Origin: Trochalopteron elliotii
Taxonomy: Eukaryota > Chordata > Aves > Passeriformes > Leiothrichidae
Length of the DNA stretch: 64,000 nucleotides
Assembly: GCA_024734555.1 (NCBI GenBank)
Contig: JANPWX010000613.1
Span: 206,807-270,806, forward strand
Direction: 5' to 3'
Below the pieces are notes generated by a model. It saw nothing but the letters and a program-made list of their open reading frames with translations, ran no database searches and was not told the origin of the DNA. Every line of letters starts with the position of its first letter. The first letter of the stretch is position 1. A program made the translations under genes and the position numbers. Of the stretch, positions 1 through 10,152 are shown one piece after another.

Positions 1-494
1 GCTCAGTCTGTTTGTTTAGGTAGGGCAGATAACAGAAAGATCCTAAAGGGAGTGAAATATGGAGTTTGGGAGTGAAATGTGAAGAGAAAAGAGCTAGGAT
101 CTCCCTTCCCCCTTCAGGATCTGGAGAGTTTCAGATTCAATCCTAGACCTGGGAAATTGGGTGCGACCCTCAGTGTCCGGGAGGTGACAGGGACACTGCC
201 TCCAGCTCCAGGCACATCTGGGAGCAGTTCCAGCCTCTCAGGGGAGCAATCTCTGCAATGAAGGATTTGCTGCTGGGGCCAAGAGCTCTGTGGCTGCTCA
301 CACATCCCAAGGGGGTTCTTTCATGAGCCTTTGCTTTGGGGATTGCTCTGTGCTGTGGTGCCTGTTGTGGTGCCCACACAGGCCAGGAGTGAGGAATTCC
401 TGATGCTTTCCCCAGATTATCCTGCTGTTTGGGCTGGACTGCTGGGAGCAAGGAGCTCCTGCAGGAATTTGGGGATGCAGGAACATTCCTGTCT
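1..494. other. Unique non-coding DNA
   Basis: I recognise no gene or repeat here. The short open frames on both strands overlap each other, have no familiar protein motifs and are broken by stops at random spacing. The segment runs into the tandem array that starts near 495. Confidence 0.5.
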
Positions 495-1105
495 GTGTAG
501 GACCAACTCCCTTTGAGGACTGGCCTGGCCGTGGAGTGACTTCAGCCTGTCCTGACACTCAGAACAGCACATTTGGAGCCCTGGGTGTTTCCAGCCTGTT
601 CTGACAGCCACAAAAGCACATTTTGATCTCTATCCTGGCTGTGGGATGTTTTCAGCCCATCCTACCATCCTAACTGCACATTTGAAGCTCTGTCCTGGCT
701 ATGGGGTGTTTTCAGCCTGTCCTGACAGTCAGAGCAGTACATTTGGAGCCCTGGCCCGACTGTGGGGTGACTTCAGCCCATCCTGACAGCCAGAACATCA
801 CATTTAGAGCCCTGGGTGTCTCCAGCCTGTCCTAACAGCCAGAGCAGCACATTTTCATCCCTGCCCTGGCCATGGGATATTTTCAGCCCATCCTGACAGT
901 CAGTACAGTCCCTTTGGAGCTCCGTCCTGGCCGTGGGATGTTTTCAGCCTGTCCTGACAGCCAGAAAAGCACATTTTGATTCCAGTTCTGACTGTGGGGT
1001 TTGCATTCCGCCCTAACAGTCAGAATAGCACATTTTGATCTCTGTCCTGGCTGTGGGATGTTTTCAGCCTGTCCCAACAGTCTCACATCCCCTTTGGAGC
1101 CTCTG
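495..1105. repeat. 61-bp tandem array with 49-bp variants
   Basis: About ten divergent copies of a unit containing 'cctgtcctgacagccagagc', then an 'acattttgat' block, then 'ctggctgtgggatgttttc'. Copy starts fall near 546, 595, 656, 716, 777, 826, 887, 948, 1008 and 1068, so spacing is 61 bp except for two 49-bp units that lack the 'gggatgttttc' part and read 'gggtgtttcc' instead. The 49-bp units recur 231 bp apart, which suggests a four-unit higher-order pattern. It is a minisatellite or a small patch of degenerate satellite. Its open frames (for example the minus frame at 883-1311) only translate the repeat. Confidence 0.85.
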
Positions 1106-3202
1106 GAAGAGCTCTGTGGTCCCATTCTCCATCTGGGAGGAAGCCAAATAGAAAATGACCATAAGCAGCCACCCAGGGAAGGCCCATTTGTGCCAAAATG
1201 ACCTCCCTGAGTTCCCCTGGCTGTCCCTGTCCCCATGGCTGGGATCTGTCCCCTCACTGCCCCCAGCACAGCAGCTCCAGCCACACTCCCAGGGCACAAA
1301 CAGCCCCACAAAACCAGGAGCTGCTCAGGTCAGTCACTTTTAATGGGGCTCCTTTAGGGCTTTATTCTGTCCTGTTCTGATTTTTACTCTTGTCCTGCAG
1401 GAGAGCAGAGGAATAACCCTCAGGCTGATAAATCTTTCCCTTCCCTGCTCCCGATATTGTGTGCTTCCACCTCCTTTTCTGGGATGACTGTGAAAGTTCT
1501 GGGGTTGTGTGTGCTCCATGTTAGAGGAGAAGAAAGTGTTTTACCATTAGTGAGGTTGATTCCATACAATTAGAGGGGGAACAACCATTGTGTCAGGACA
1601 AATGGCATAATTCCCATTGCCTGATCCGTGCTCCATCAGGAATCAGATCTTTTCCTCCCACAAATCTCCCGTCTTACAGAAATATAAAAGCCATGAAAAC
1701 CATCAAAAGCAGATTGGCAAAGTTCACTGAATTTTCCCCTATTTCATAATCAAAAGTAATTGGAAATGCTACAGAGACTGTTAAAGTTAAATTTCCGCAG
1801 TGCTGAAGTGCACATCAAAGAGCAGATGCTCAACACAGTGTCAGGAACGGTGAAATTACCCTGTAAATCACTGATATTCACGTTTTTGAGAAGGTGCTGT
1901 GGGGAGGAGGAGGGTGGATGTGGAATGTGACTAAGGGAGGGAACTTTAATGACATTTGTGATGGCACTCGGGACAAAGCTGAGACCTGAGCGTGACCTAA
2001 ACCAGGGGAAAATAAACAAGAAGCTGTGAAAATGACTGGGGCCGTGAACTTTAGGGGCACAGGATGTGCTTTTATTACAGAATCAAACATGAGACCATTT
2101 TCAGAAGCTCCAAAAACGTGTAAAGTTGGATTTTAACACTCCTAAAGCTGTAGAATATTCACAGTGATGGAATGAGCACGACTGGAAAAGTCACGTCCCT
2201 TAAAAGTCACCACTCCCTGCCCCATTTCCAACAAGTGGTGGAACAAATTCCTGGCTCCTGGAAAACACAGAGTCATCCAAAACGTCCTCACTTTGCAGTC
2301 AGGAGGAGAAAGTGCCAGGGCTGGCCCTTCCATGGAGAGCTGCAGACCCAAAAAGCAGAGTGGGATTTGTTCAGACCCTTCTAAAACAGGGATTCAACCC
2401 AAATTGTGATGTTTTGGAGCATCAAACGAATATATAAAAAGTCTTCAAAGTGCTAATAAACTCAGCTGTCACCTGGGTGGTCACCTGACACAGTAAATCC
2501 TTGGGAATTCTCATCTCCTGTCACAGAAACAAGGCCAGAGATGTTTGGTTCAGAGTGGGACATGAAAGAAACACAATTTAAAAGGCACCTCCAGGAGGGT
2601 GTCAGGGCCACGCAGAGCTTTAGGGAGGGCTAGGTTTAGAAGCAGGGAAGCAATGAGGACAAAAGCCTTTTCCTTCTAAGCAGAGCTTGCAAAAATGTTT
2701 CTTTTTAATCTCTTTTTTCCTCTCCTGTGGGCAGATGAAATGCTGGAGGTGGGGAATGAAGGCACCCTGTTGATATCCAGCTGATACAAACCCAAATGCT
2801 GATGTTCAGCATTCCCCAGCCCTTATAATTCCTGCTTTATAAACCCAAATATTGCTGTTCAGCCTTAGTTTGGCACAGGAAGAGGTTCTCTGTCATGCCT
2901 GGTTAATTGTCCCAGAAATTCCAGTGCCAGAAGGGACTGGGGCAATCAGACCTGGGATTGAACTTGAGCTCTGATCCCAGGTTCCAGCAGATGGATGACA
3001 GTGTCTGCAGGAGGTGGGGAAGAACAAAGCAACTGATAAAATAAAGATCAGATGTAGGCACCAAACTTCTTTGAGTGAAAGTTGACATCTGCCAGCCAGG
3101 GCTGCCTGAGGGATCCCAGCAGGGCTGGGAATGTGAGGGTGAGGATAAAAGCCAGTGCTGGAGGGCACCAGGTAAATCCTCACAGTTTGCCAAAGGAAGG
3201 AA
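1106..3202. other. Unique non-coding DNA
   Basis: No CR1, LTR or coding signature recognised over about 2.1 kb. A weak imperfect duplication is visible near 2786-2870 (two 'aaacccaaat...ctg.tgttcagc' blocks about 55 bp apart). The base composition is mixed, without the motif density of the candidate regulatory stretches elsewhere. Confidence 0.5.
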
Positions 3203-3306
3203 GGGAAATTCATCCCACTCCCCCTGCCATGGGCACGGACACCTCCCACTATCCCAGGGTGTTCCAGCCTGGCCTTGGGCACTTCCAGGGATCCAGGGGC
3301 AGCTCG
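3203..3306 (-). mobile_element. CR1 LINE 3'-UTR fragment
   Basis: A degraded piece of the CR1 3' UTR, read on the plus strand as 'cacctcccactatcccaggg' followed by 'ttccagcctggccttgggca' and 'tccaggggcagct'. The same block occurs in more than ten other places in this window. The element runs on the minus strand. Its 3' tail is missing and the 5' side is truncated. Confidence 0.8.
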
Positions 3307-4007
3307 GGGTTCCTTCCTAGCCCATCAGCTCTGCCTTTCCCTCTCCTTTAAAGCCCAGAGGACACAAATCAATCTCCTGCACCACTTCTCTTCTGATGGG
3401 CAGGGGAGCCCCATTGCCTGCGTTTTGGATCCCAAAAACATGGAGCAGTGTCTGAGGGCTGGAGCTGCTCTCTTGGAGTGGGAATGGGGAGCTGGGAGTT
3501 GATTAGTGACCCCAGCACTGACTGACTCTCCTGGTGTCCATGGCTCTGGTTCCTGCCCAGCTGAGCTCCCAGCCACGCTGTGTCCCTGATCATTACCTGG
3601 GATGCAGCTGGAGCTGCTGGAACTTGGGAATTCCTGCTGGCCCAGCATCTCTTCATTTAAAGAAAAAAGGGACAAGAAAATAGGGAAGAAAACCCTGCAA
3701 GCTCAAAGGAAACTTAAGGAATACAATGCAGAGAACACAGGGATGGATAACTGGAAATGGGAGGGAAGTGGGGTCTGGTTTCTCAGGGCTCTGCTGAAGG
3801 TTTCCCACATGCCCATGGGTTTTTTGGCAGACAGAGTTCCTCACTGTGTCTTTAGGACCCTTTAGGAGCTGTGGGTTTGTATCCTGTCCCAAACTTCCCT
3901 CAGGGTCCCCCTCAGTGCCACACCAGGCTGACACAGCTGCTCCCAGAGCTGTTTCCTTTGGGATCTGAGGCATTTCTAAATGAAGAATGATCCAAACCCT
4001 TCAGCTT
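3307..4007. other. Unique non-coding DNA
   Basis: No repeat family or exon recognised. The open frames at 3325-3675 (minus) and 3602-3865 (plus) overlap and have no protein resemblance that I know. The LTR target sequence GCTT ends the segment. Confidence 0.5.
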
Positions 4008-4571
4008 TGTTATAGATATATATTATAAAGTTGGCTTTTCGCAAGGTGTGTGCTATATGAATAATAACATTGTATCAAGAATATAAGGTTTTTATTTCTG
4101 TTATTAGTAAAGAAAACTAGGCATAGTGGTAGTAGTTGATATTGTGTGCTTAAACTGTCTGTTTGGTTGGGATAACATCCAGTGGACAGGTAGAGAAGGC
4201 CCTGCCATTGATACACCAACTATCAGCATCTCCCACCTGAATAAAGTCTGGACCAAGGCCCGAGCTGGAGGTGATAATGAAGACACAGCCCAGAAATACA
4301 CATGCTCTGAAAAGGGGGACCTGAGGAGGGACCATGCAAAACAGTTCCTGGAGTATGGAAAATAGGTTATGGAAAAATATGAATATTCAACAGACTGATG
4401 CAATGGAAAGGGGATTTAAAGAATGTCCCTGATACAGCAAGGTGTGGATTTGGCTAAATGCCAAGTCATCCAGCCACCCGTACTTTGCTTTTTTTCTATC
4501 TCCTAATTGTCTTACTTTCTATTAAACTTACCTCTTAAAATCTACATAGAAAGTGAACCTCGTTTTTCACA
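4008..4571 (+). mobile_element. Probable solo LTR of an endogenous retrovirus
   Basis: The 564-bp block begins TGTTATAGATATATATTATA and ends CGTTTTTCACA, so it has the TG...CA ends of an LTR. GCTT directly precedes it (4004-4007) and directly follows it (4572-4575), a candidate 4-bp target-site duplication that would make this a solo LTR left by recombination. An ATTAAA polyadenylation-type signal lies near 4519, giving plus orientation. One ambiguity: the following 'ttggtgacatggtgg' could instead be retroviral leader next to a primer-binding site, in which case the GCTT match is chance. The 79-codon frame inside is not a gene. Confidence 0.65.
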
Positions 4572-5565
4572 GCTTGGTGACATGGTGGCCTCGCCGATGG
4601 CACTGTGTTACATCTGAGGGGTCATGGGGCTCCTTGGTACCAATTCCAGGGTGTGGGTGGGGACAGCAGGCCCTGCTCAGCCTCTCCGTCCTGCTGGGAT
4701 CAGGAATTCCTGCGAGGCTTTAATTTGGGAATCTCCCAGCATGGCCCCAGCTGCCACAGGCCCGCTGTACCATAATTAACACCTTGTGAAGGCCTGATGA
4801 GTGACATGCTAATGGCAGGGAGGGGACATCACCTTGCCACCACTGACTTTGACTCGGCTGTCCCCTAATTGTCACCATTATCGGGAAATCGACCCCTCCC
4901 AGCTCCCTCTGCTCCCTGCCAAGGACAGGATCGGGTTGTGTCACCTGTCGCTGCCTTGCCTGATGTGACAGGTGGCAGAGGTGCCACCGTCCCTGCCCTC
5001 AGCCAGCTCCCAGCTCTGCAGGATTTTACAAATTGTGTTTAGCTTTTAATGATTTGCTGGAACATGCTTGATTAAAAACCTGCCAGAATTCCAAACCTAA
5101 TGAACCTTAAACTTTTACATTAGATCCATTAATTATCCCGGTCCCAGTGGCACACACGGGGATGTTTCCCTGCTGTATTCGTATGAAAATGAAGAGTTTC
5201 TGCAAGAACTACATTAAAAAATAGACAAATAACAAGACTCCATTGCTAAAGCTGTTGTGCCTCTGAATTAAGTTACTGTCTTTTGTTTTTTCCCTTTAAT
5301 TAATCATTCCCAAGGCACTGCTGAAGGGCTGGGGGGAGGTGGGAACAGCAGCAGTAACTGATGGCTTTGTCACCGGTGTCACCCTGCCAGTGACAAACGG
5401 GAGGGGAGGGATGGGGGCACCAATTTGCTGCCATCCATATTACAGGGGCTGCTCTGGGATGATCCAGGGTTTTCTGATTTATAGGGAAACACTGGTCAGT
5501 GTTTACAGACCCCACAGTGCACAAAGGATCACATCCAAAGGAACCTGGATGCTGCCAGGGAATCG
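4572..5565. promoter_or_regulatory. Candidate conserved regulatory DNA (4735-5310)
   Basis: This is non-repetitive and rich in homeodomain-type cores: 'ccataattaaca' near 4768, 'cattaattatcc' near 5128 and 'ctttaattaatcattcc' near 5295. A spaced inverted pair CACCTGTC (4942-4949) and GACAGGTG (4967-4974) provides two E-box/ZEB-type sites in mirror orientation, each overlapping a MEIS/TGIF-like TGTC/GACA core. No reading frame is persuasive. The enhancer role is inferred only from motif density and lack of repeats. Confidence 0.25.
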
Positions 5566-5800
5566 GGGAATCCTGGGATGATTTGGGTTGGAAGGGACCC
5601 TAAAGCCCACCCAGCCCAGGGACACCTTCCACTATCCCAGTGCTCCAAGCCCTGTCCAGCCTGGCCCTGGACACCTGGACATGGACAGGAAAGCCCTTTT
5701 CTGCTGCCTGAAGATCTTGTTCAGAGAATCACAGACCCTTTCAGGCTGGCCAAGACCTCTCAGGTCAGCTCTAGGGTCAGAGACAACCTCAGCTCTGAGC
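5566..5800 (-). mobile_element. CR1 LINE 3'-end fragments (two pieces)
   Basis: 5566-5690 reads 'aatcctgggatgatttgggt', then 'ggaagggaccctaaagccca' and 'cagggacaccttccactatc', the CR1 3' end in reverse. A second, more decayed CR1-like tail starts near 5724 ('gagaatcacagaccctttca') and fades by about 5800. This suggests two elements of different age, the younger next to the older. Neither encodes protein. Confidence 0.65.
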
Positions 5801-6379
5801 CAGCTCCCCTCCCTCACCTGTGCCTGACAGTGGTGGGGAGAGTTTAGAATCCATTACAAGTTCAGTACTCCTCATTCCATGGGAAATGGATTGCACATTC
5901 CCCTGCAGCCAAGCAGGAGACTGTTAATTAGCTAATTATTGCCCAGCATACATTCTAGAGGCTGGCTTGGTCTCCTGAACTCTCACTTCATATTCCAGGC
6001 GTTTCCACACGGGAATTCAGCGGGATAACAGGGCACACACTAATCCAGAGCTCTCCCTTTCATCCTGGCTGAAGAGACACCACATTGCCGGGATGATCTC
6101 CTGAAGGAGGGGCTGGGGCCTCTCCCTGTGCTCCCACCTCTCCCTCAGCCCTCCCAACCCCTTTTCTCCTCCTGCCTTGCTCCTGGAGAGTGTGGAATGG
6201 GATCTGAGGCAGCTTTTCTGTCTGGGCTGCATCTTCTCTATGGAGCAGATCACAGCAGCTCCTCTTGACTCTTCCCTTCCCTCCTCCAAGGCCCCGTTCC
6301 TCACAAAGGGTGAATTCCTCCTCCTCTGGGATGAGCCTGTGCTGCTCCCAGGCTGGGCTGGGCTGAGCTGGTGGGAATC
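5801..6379. other. Unique non-coding DNA
   Basis: The left part (5850-6010) is AT-rich and holds the palindrome listed separately. The right part is GC-rich and shows no recognisable repeat until the CR1 begins near 6380. Long overlapping frames on both strands at 6017-6614 run on into the CR1 and are not evidence of a gene. Confidence 0.45.
5925..5938. promoter_or_regulatory. 14-bp palindrome of two TAATTA sites
   Basis: TAATTAGCTAATTA is a perfect inverted repeat: two TAATTA homeodomain cores separated by GC. LIM- and paired-class homeodomain proteins are known to bind TAATTA-type cores. Binding here is inferred from the motif alone. Confidence 0.3.
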
Positions 6380-6609
6380 ATGGACAAGGCCTGGAGGGAC
6401 AGGACACAGGGAATGGCTTCCCAGTGCCAGAGGGCAGCAATGGATGGGAGATTGGGCAGGAATTGTTCCCTGGCAGGGTGGGCAGGGGCTGGGCTGGAAT
6501 TGCCAGAGCAGCTGTGGCTGCCCCTGGATCCCTGGCAGTGCCCAAGGCCAGGCTGGACACTGGGACTGGGAGCAGCCTGGGACAGTGGGAAGTGTCCCTG
6601 CCATGGCAG

Positions 6610-7007
6610 TTTAGCTTTCCTTTGAGTTTTACCTTTCCTATTTTCCAGATTCTGTACTGCATTAGTGTGTAACTCTGAACTTCATGAAGTGTTAGCAAGT
6701 TCTCCTCGCAGTTCAGTCAGACCAAACAATCCTTTTCCAGCCCAGTGCAAACAACAGCAAATTGAGGAGAGCAAACTGGGATGAGACTACGTAACCTGAA
6801 GCTGTAATTGGACAATTAACCCCAGTATGTAATTGGACCAAAACCAAAAAGTGTGAAAACTTGTGACCCGTGGTGCATCTTGGGTGTATCCTCAGCCAGG
6901 CTCTTGTACTGCCCAAGGTGTGTCCTTTGAAGGCCTTTTTAATAAATCTCTACTTTATTCCTTTAACACTGCCAAACCTCTGTTCTAGGGAACCTACAAA
7001 GGTATCA
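6610..7007 (+). mobile_element. LTR-like insertion inside a CR1 (GCAG target duplication)
   Basis: A 398-bp block interrupts the CR1. It is flanked by GCAG at 6606-6609 and again at 7008-7011, as expected for a 4-bp target-site duplication. It has an AATAAA signal at 6941-6946 followed by a T-rich segment, and it ends GGTATCA. The left end reads TTTAGC rather than the TG expected of an LTR, so the boundary may be off by a few bases or the end has mutated. It has no coding capacity. It must be younger than the CR1 it interrupts. Confidence 0.65.
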
Positions 7008-7010
7008 GCA

Positions 7011-7060
7011 GGGATGGGATGGGATGGGATGGGATGGGATGGGATGGGATGGGATGGGAT
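7011..7060. repeat. (GGGAT)10 microsatellite
   Basis: Ten uninterrupted copies of GGGAT, next to the LTR insertion point and within the resumed CR1 sequence. The CR1 source sequence there ('gggtgggattt' in other copies) is a plausible seed for expansion. Confidence 0.95.
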
Positions 7061-7085
7061 TTAATGTCCCTTCCAACCCTGGAGG

Positions 7086-7654
7086 GAAAGTTCAGCCTGT
7101 AAGTTTCAGCTGGAAGTGTCAGAGATCTCCATTCTTCCAAACTGGCCCAGTCCAGATGCACCAAAGCCCAAGAAGTCCCAGCAATGCCGCTGAGTTTCTG
7201 TGTGAAATATTTGCTGTTTTGTCATCCCTACTCTGGGGTGCTGGAGATGAGGAATCAGTGATCAGACTGTGATTTAAGGATTTGGTGATCAGGCTGTGAT
7301 TTAAGGATTTAGGGATCAGGTTGGGATTCTCTGGCCCAGGGACTGTAAATATTCCTGCATTGCCATGGTGAAGCCCTGCCTGGGCTGTTTCTGCACCAAG
7401 AGTGATTTATTCATTAGACAAAGATGTAATTTTTGATTCCTTAGTTTAAAAATATTTCTATGTTGCTCTCAGAACCCACAACGATGGAGGCTGTGATTTA
7501 TCACTCACAACTCCTCAAACCAAGGAGAAGTTTGTTAAAACGATTCAGCAAATGAATCCACACTTCTCATTCCCTCTCCAAATGGAGTTGGAGCAGAAGC
7601 ACAGAATGAACTCAGTGAGCCTTAAAGCACTAAAAAAGGCAGGGAATGATGCTG
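7086..7654. other. Unique DNA with a short 26-bp tandem duplication
   Basis: No gene or transposon recognised. At about 7257-7328 there are two full copies and a partial third of a roughly 26-28-bp unit ('gtgatcagactgtgatttaa' plus 'ggattt'). The remainder is moderately AT-rich. Confidence 0.5.
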
Positions 7655-8030
7655 TTGTACACTACAGTGATACAGACTCTGACTTCAGAAGGCTGAAAAT
7701 GACTTCTTTATTTTTGGGATGTGTCTCTTTTTTTTATACTATTTTACACACACCAATTTGATTGGTGAAACAAAGTCAAACTTTTTCAATCACATTGGTC
7801 AGACCAGAGGGACATCAAGAAGAAGCCCCTCCTAAGGAAAAGAATGTAAACAAAGTTACAGTTACAAAACATGTCTCTTGTTTACAGAAAATTCCCTGGA
7901 GAAAGAATTTCAGAAAACCAAAACATGTCATGCACGAAACCAGGGCTACAGGGGAAAGGGAGAGATGGGGAAAAAATAAAACTGGGGAAAAACAGCAAAG
8001 AAAACATCAGTTCTAGAGAGGGATAGACCT
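7655..8030 (-). mobile_element. Probable ERV LTR segment, left copy
   Basis: On the minus strand there is an AATAAA signal (plus 7708-7713), followed downstream by a run reading 'cattttcagccttctgaagt'. Several stretches resemble the segment at 8180-8430: 'cattggtcagaccag...acatcaa' at about 7794 matches 'cactggtcaaaccag...ccatcaa' at about 8297. It has no protein motifs. Boundaries are not resolved and no target duplication was found. Confidence 0.4.
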
Positions 8031-8179
8031 AGCCAGAAGGGGAATTTCCATCCCAGGTTTCTGTAACAGCCAACATTTGTTGAAACAAGGTGGGGAATGT
8101 GTCCCTGTCACTGGCCTGGAGAAGTGTCCTTCATTTCCAGTAGGACCCTGTGTCACAAGAGGACACGAAAAGGACACCC

Positions 8180-8430
8180 ACCCGTCAAGCTGAGAGTGAG
8201 AAAAAGAAGAACTCTATTTTTAGATTCAGAGTTTAAATAGAGTTTGGACTTTGAGCAGCGATTGGGGGGACAAGGCTGACACCCCTTAGACCCCACTGGT
8301 CAAACCAGCAATCCATCAATTTGTCCTTCCCCCTGGAAGGAATGTATTTAACAAACATCAGTCTTTTTGTTACAATGCATGAGAACTCTCCAGTCCAAGA
8401 ATGAAAAAAAACATCAGAAGGCTGAAAAAT
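8180..8430 (-). mobile_element. Probable ERV LTR segment, right copy
   Basis: Similar to the segment at 7655-8030. Minus-strand features include a TATTTAAA-like box (plus 8229-8240, 'gtttaaatagag') and a nearby AAAAATAGAG block where the left copy has AAAAATAAAG. The 15-mer tcagaaggctgaaaa occurs at 7685-7699 and exactly again at 8414-8428. Two related LTR pieces about 150 bp apart suggest a collapsed or rearranged provirus, or two insertions of one family. Confidence 0.35.
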
Positions 8431-9210
8431 CAGGGCGACAACCCTGGGAAAGGGGGAGAATCCTTCTCCTCTCCCCACCTCCACACCCACCCCTAGCAGA
8501 GGTCTGGAGGTGGGGGCAAACCCAAATCACCTCCAAACCACTTCTTGATGGTCCCAAAAAGTGTTGGTGGCTTCTAATGTTCATCCCTGTGTAGAAGGAC
8601 TGTCCTGTTACTGCTCCCCGTGTTTGAATGGGGGATTCCAACCAGGAATCATGATCCAGAGCTTCACCAGCAGGAAAATGAAAAATGTCACTTCCACCAA
8701 CTCCTGGCTGTGCCCAAAGCAGTGATCTCCTGCAGAAATGTGTTTTTCTCCAATTGCTGATCACCCCTACCAGCAAAATGAGTTCTGTGGTTCTATCACA
8801 GTCCCTCGAAGCCCTCTGTCAAATTAAAACTTATTTTCCCCATGTGCAGACAGATCTCTTACTCTGATGGCAAAATTCATTCAATATGATCCCCGAAGCT
8901 TTTCTCCTGGAAAACTGGCGTGTAAAAATATGAAAGCGACTTTGCAGAGAAATGTAATTTTTCCCTCTCTCCACCCTCCCTGCTATTGTTAAAGATTTGA
9001 TTTTTTTAACATAAAAAGAGCAAGAACGTTTAGTCATAATAACAATGATTTTGCTCCTCAGAACAATTTTATGGGGGAAAAAAAGACAGGGAAAATTATA
9101 AAGCTTCTTTTTATACTCCATGTTCAGGGCAAAAGGGTTAAAGAAAATATCTGTCAAATAACAGCACTAATGACAGCATCAGTGAGGATGGGGTGTAAAA
9201 TGTGCACATG
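8431..9210. promoter_or_regulatory. Unique DNA with candidate regulatory stretch (8820-9180)
   Basis: 8431-8800 is GC-mixed and unremarkable. From 8820 the sequence is AT-rich and non-repetitive, with 'ataacaatgattttg' (SOX-like ACAAT) near 9040, 'tgtcaaataaca' near 9152 and TAATGACAG at 9168-9176, a HOX/MEIS-type composite. The open frames there contain many lysine and asparagine codons, as AT-rich DNA gives by chance. Function is inferred. Confidence 0.25.
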
Positions 9211-9472
9211 GCACAGAATTCCAGGCTGGATGGGGCTGGAAATCACCTGGTCCCAGCCCATCCCTCCCTGAAGCACGAGGGCTCTGAGGTATCTCCACTC
9301 CTTCCCCAGGCAGCCTCTTACCACGCTCTGCTACACCCATAACAAAGGGATTTTCCCTCATTTTCAGCTGGAACATCCCATGTTTGAGTTTGTGCCCCTG
9401 GTGTTGTCACTGGGCACCATAGCAGGGATTTGTGCCCATCACTGGTGCCCCTCTCAGGTGTCTCACAGAATC
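9211..9472 (-). mobile_element. Old CR1 LINE fragment (host of a nested insertion)
   Basis: On the plus strand it reads 'cacagaattccaggctggat', then 'aaagggattttccctcattt' and 'gtttgtgcccctggtgttgtcactgg' in pieces, the reverse of an older CR1 ORF2 C-terminus and 3' UTR. It is more diverged than the neighbouring copy. It stops abruptly at about 9472 where the tail of the younger CR1 begins. A matching continuation ('cccagctccctcagcctttc') reappears near 11400. Confidence 0.7.
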
Positions 9473-9950
9473 ACAGAATCACAGAATGTGTAGGTTGGAA
9501 GAGACTTTCATGATCATCAACTCCAACCCAGCCCCAACACCTCAACTAAACCCTGGCACTGAAGGCCACATCCAGTCTTGTTTTAAACACATCCAGGGAT
9601 GGTGACTCCACCACCTCCCCAGGCAGAGCATTCCTGTACTTTATCACTCGTTCTGTAAAAACTTTTCCTGATATCCAGCCTGTATTTCCCTTGGTGCACC
9701 CTGAGGCTGTGTCCTCTGGTTCTGTCAGTGCTGCCTGGAGAAAGAGACCAACCCCACCTGAGCACAGCCACCTTTCAGGGAGTTATAGAGAGTGATAAGG
9801 TCAGCCCTGAGTCTTCTCTTCTCCAGGATAAACAACCCCAGCTCCCCCAGTTGTTCCTCATATGGCTTGTTTTCCAAGCCCTTCACCAGCTTTGTTGCCT
9901 CCTCTGGACACGTTCAAGCATCTCAACATCCTTCCTTAACTGAGGGGATG

Positions 9951-10152
9951 GAACTGGACACAGCACTCAATGTCCTTCCTAAACTGAGACACCCAGAACT
10001 GGACACAGCACTCAGTGTCCTTCCTAAACTGAGACACCCAGAGCTGGGCACAGCACTCAGTGTCCTTCCTAAACTGAGACACCCAGAGCTGGACACAGCA
10101 CTCAGTGTCCTTCCTAAACTGAGACACCCAGAACTGGACACAGCACTCGAGG
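9951..10152. repeat. 45-bp in-frame tandem repeat inside CR1 ORF2
   Basis: Units start at 9951, 9996, 10041, 10086 and 10131 (the last partial). Each reads 'gaactggacacagcactcag', then 'tgtccttcctaaactgagac' and 'accca'. 45 bp is 15 codons, so the CR1 minus frame stays open and shows repeated FWVSQFRKD blocks. The units differ at only a few sites, so the expansion is more recent than the decay of the surrounding element, or has been homogenised. Confidence 0.95.

Larger units (their letters stand above)
6380..7085 (+). mobile_element. CR1 LINE 3' end, split by an LTR-like insertion
   Basis: The left part (6380-6609) carries the usual CR1 order: 'ggacaggacacagggaatgg', 'aattgttccctggcagggtg', 'ctgtggctgcccctggatcc', then 'gtccctgccatggcag'. 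The right part resumes at 7008 with 'gcaggga' and runs to 'ttaatgtcccttccaaccct'. The two parts join into a normal CR1 3' UTR if 6610-7007 and one GCAG copy are removed. The resumed part includes a (GGGAT)10 expansion absent from other copies here. Confidence 0.85.

Noticed and set aside
4126..4365. 79-codon frame in AT-rich DNA
   Set aside because: It lies inside the LTR at 4008-4571 and does not resemble a retroviral protein.
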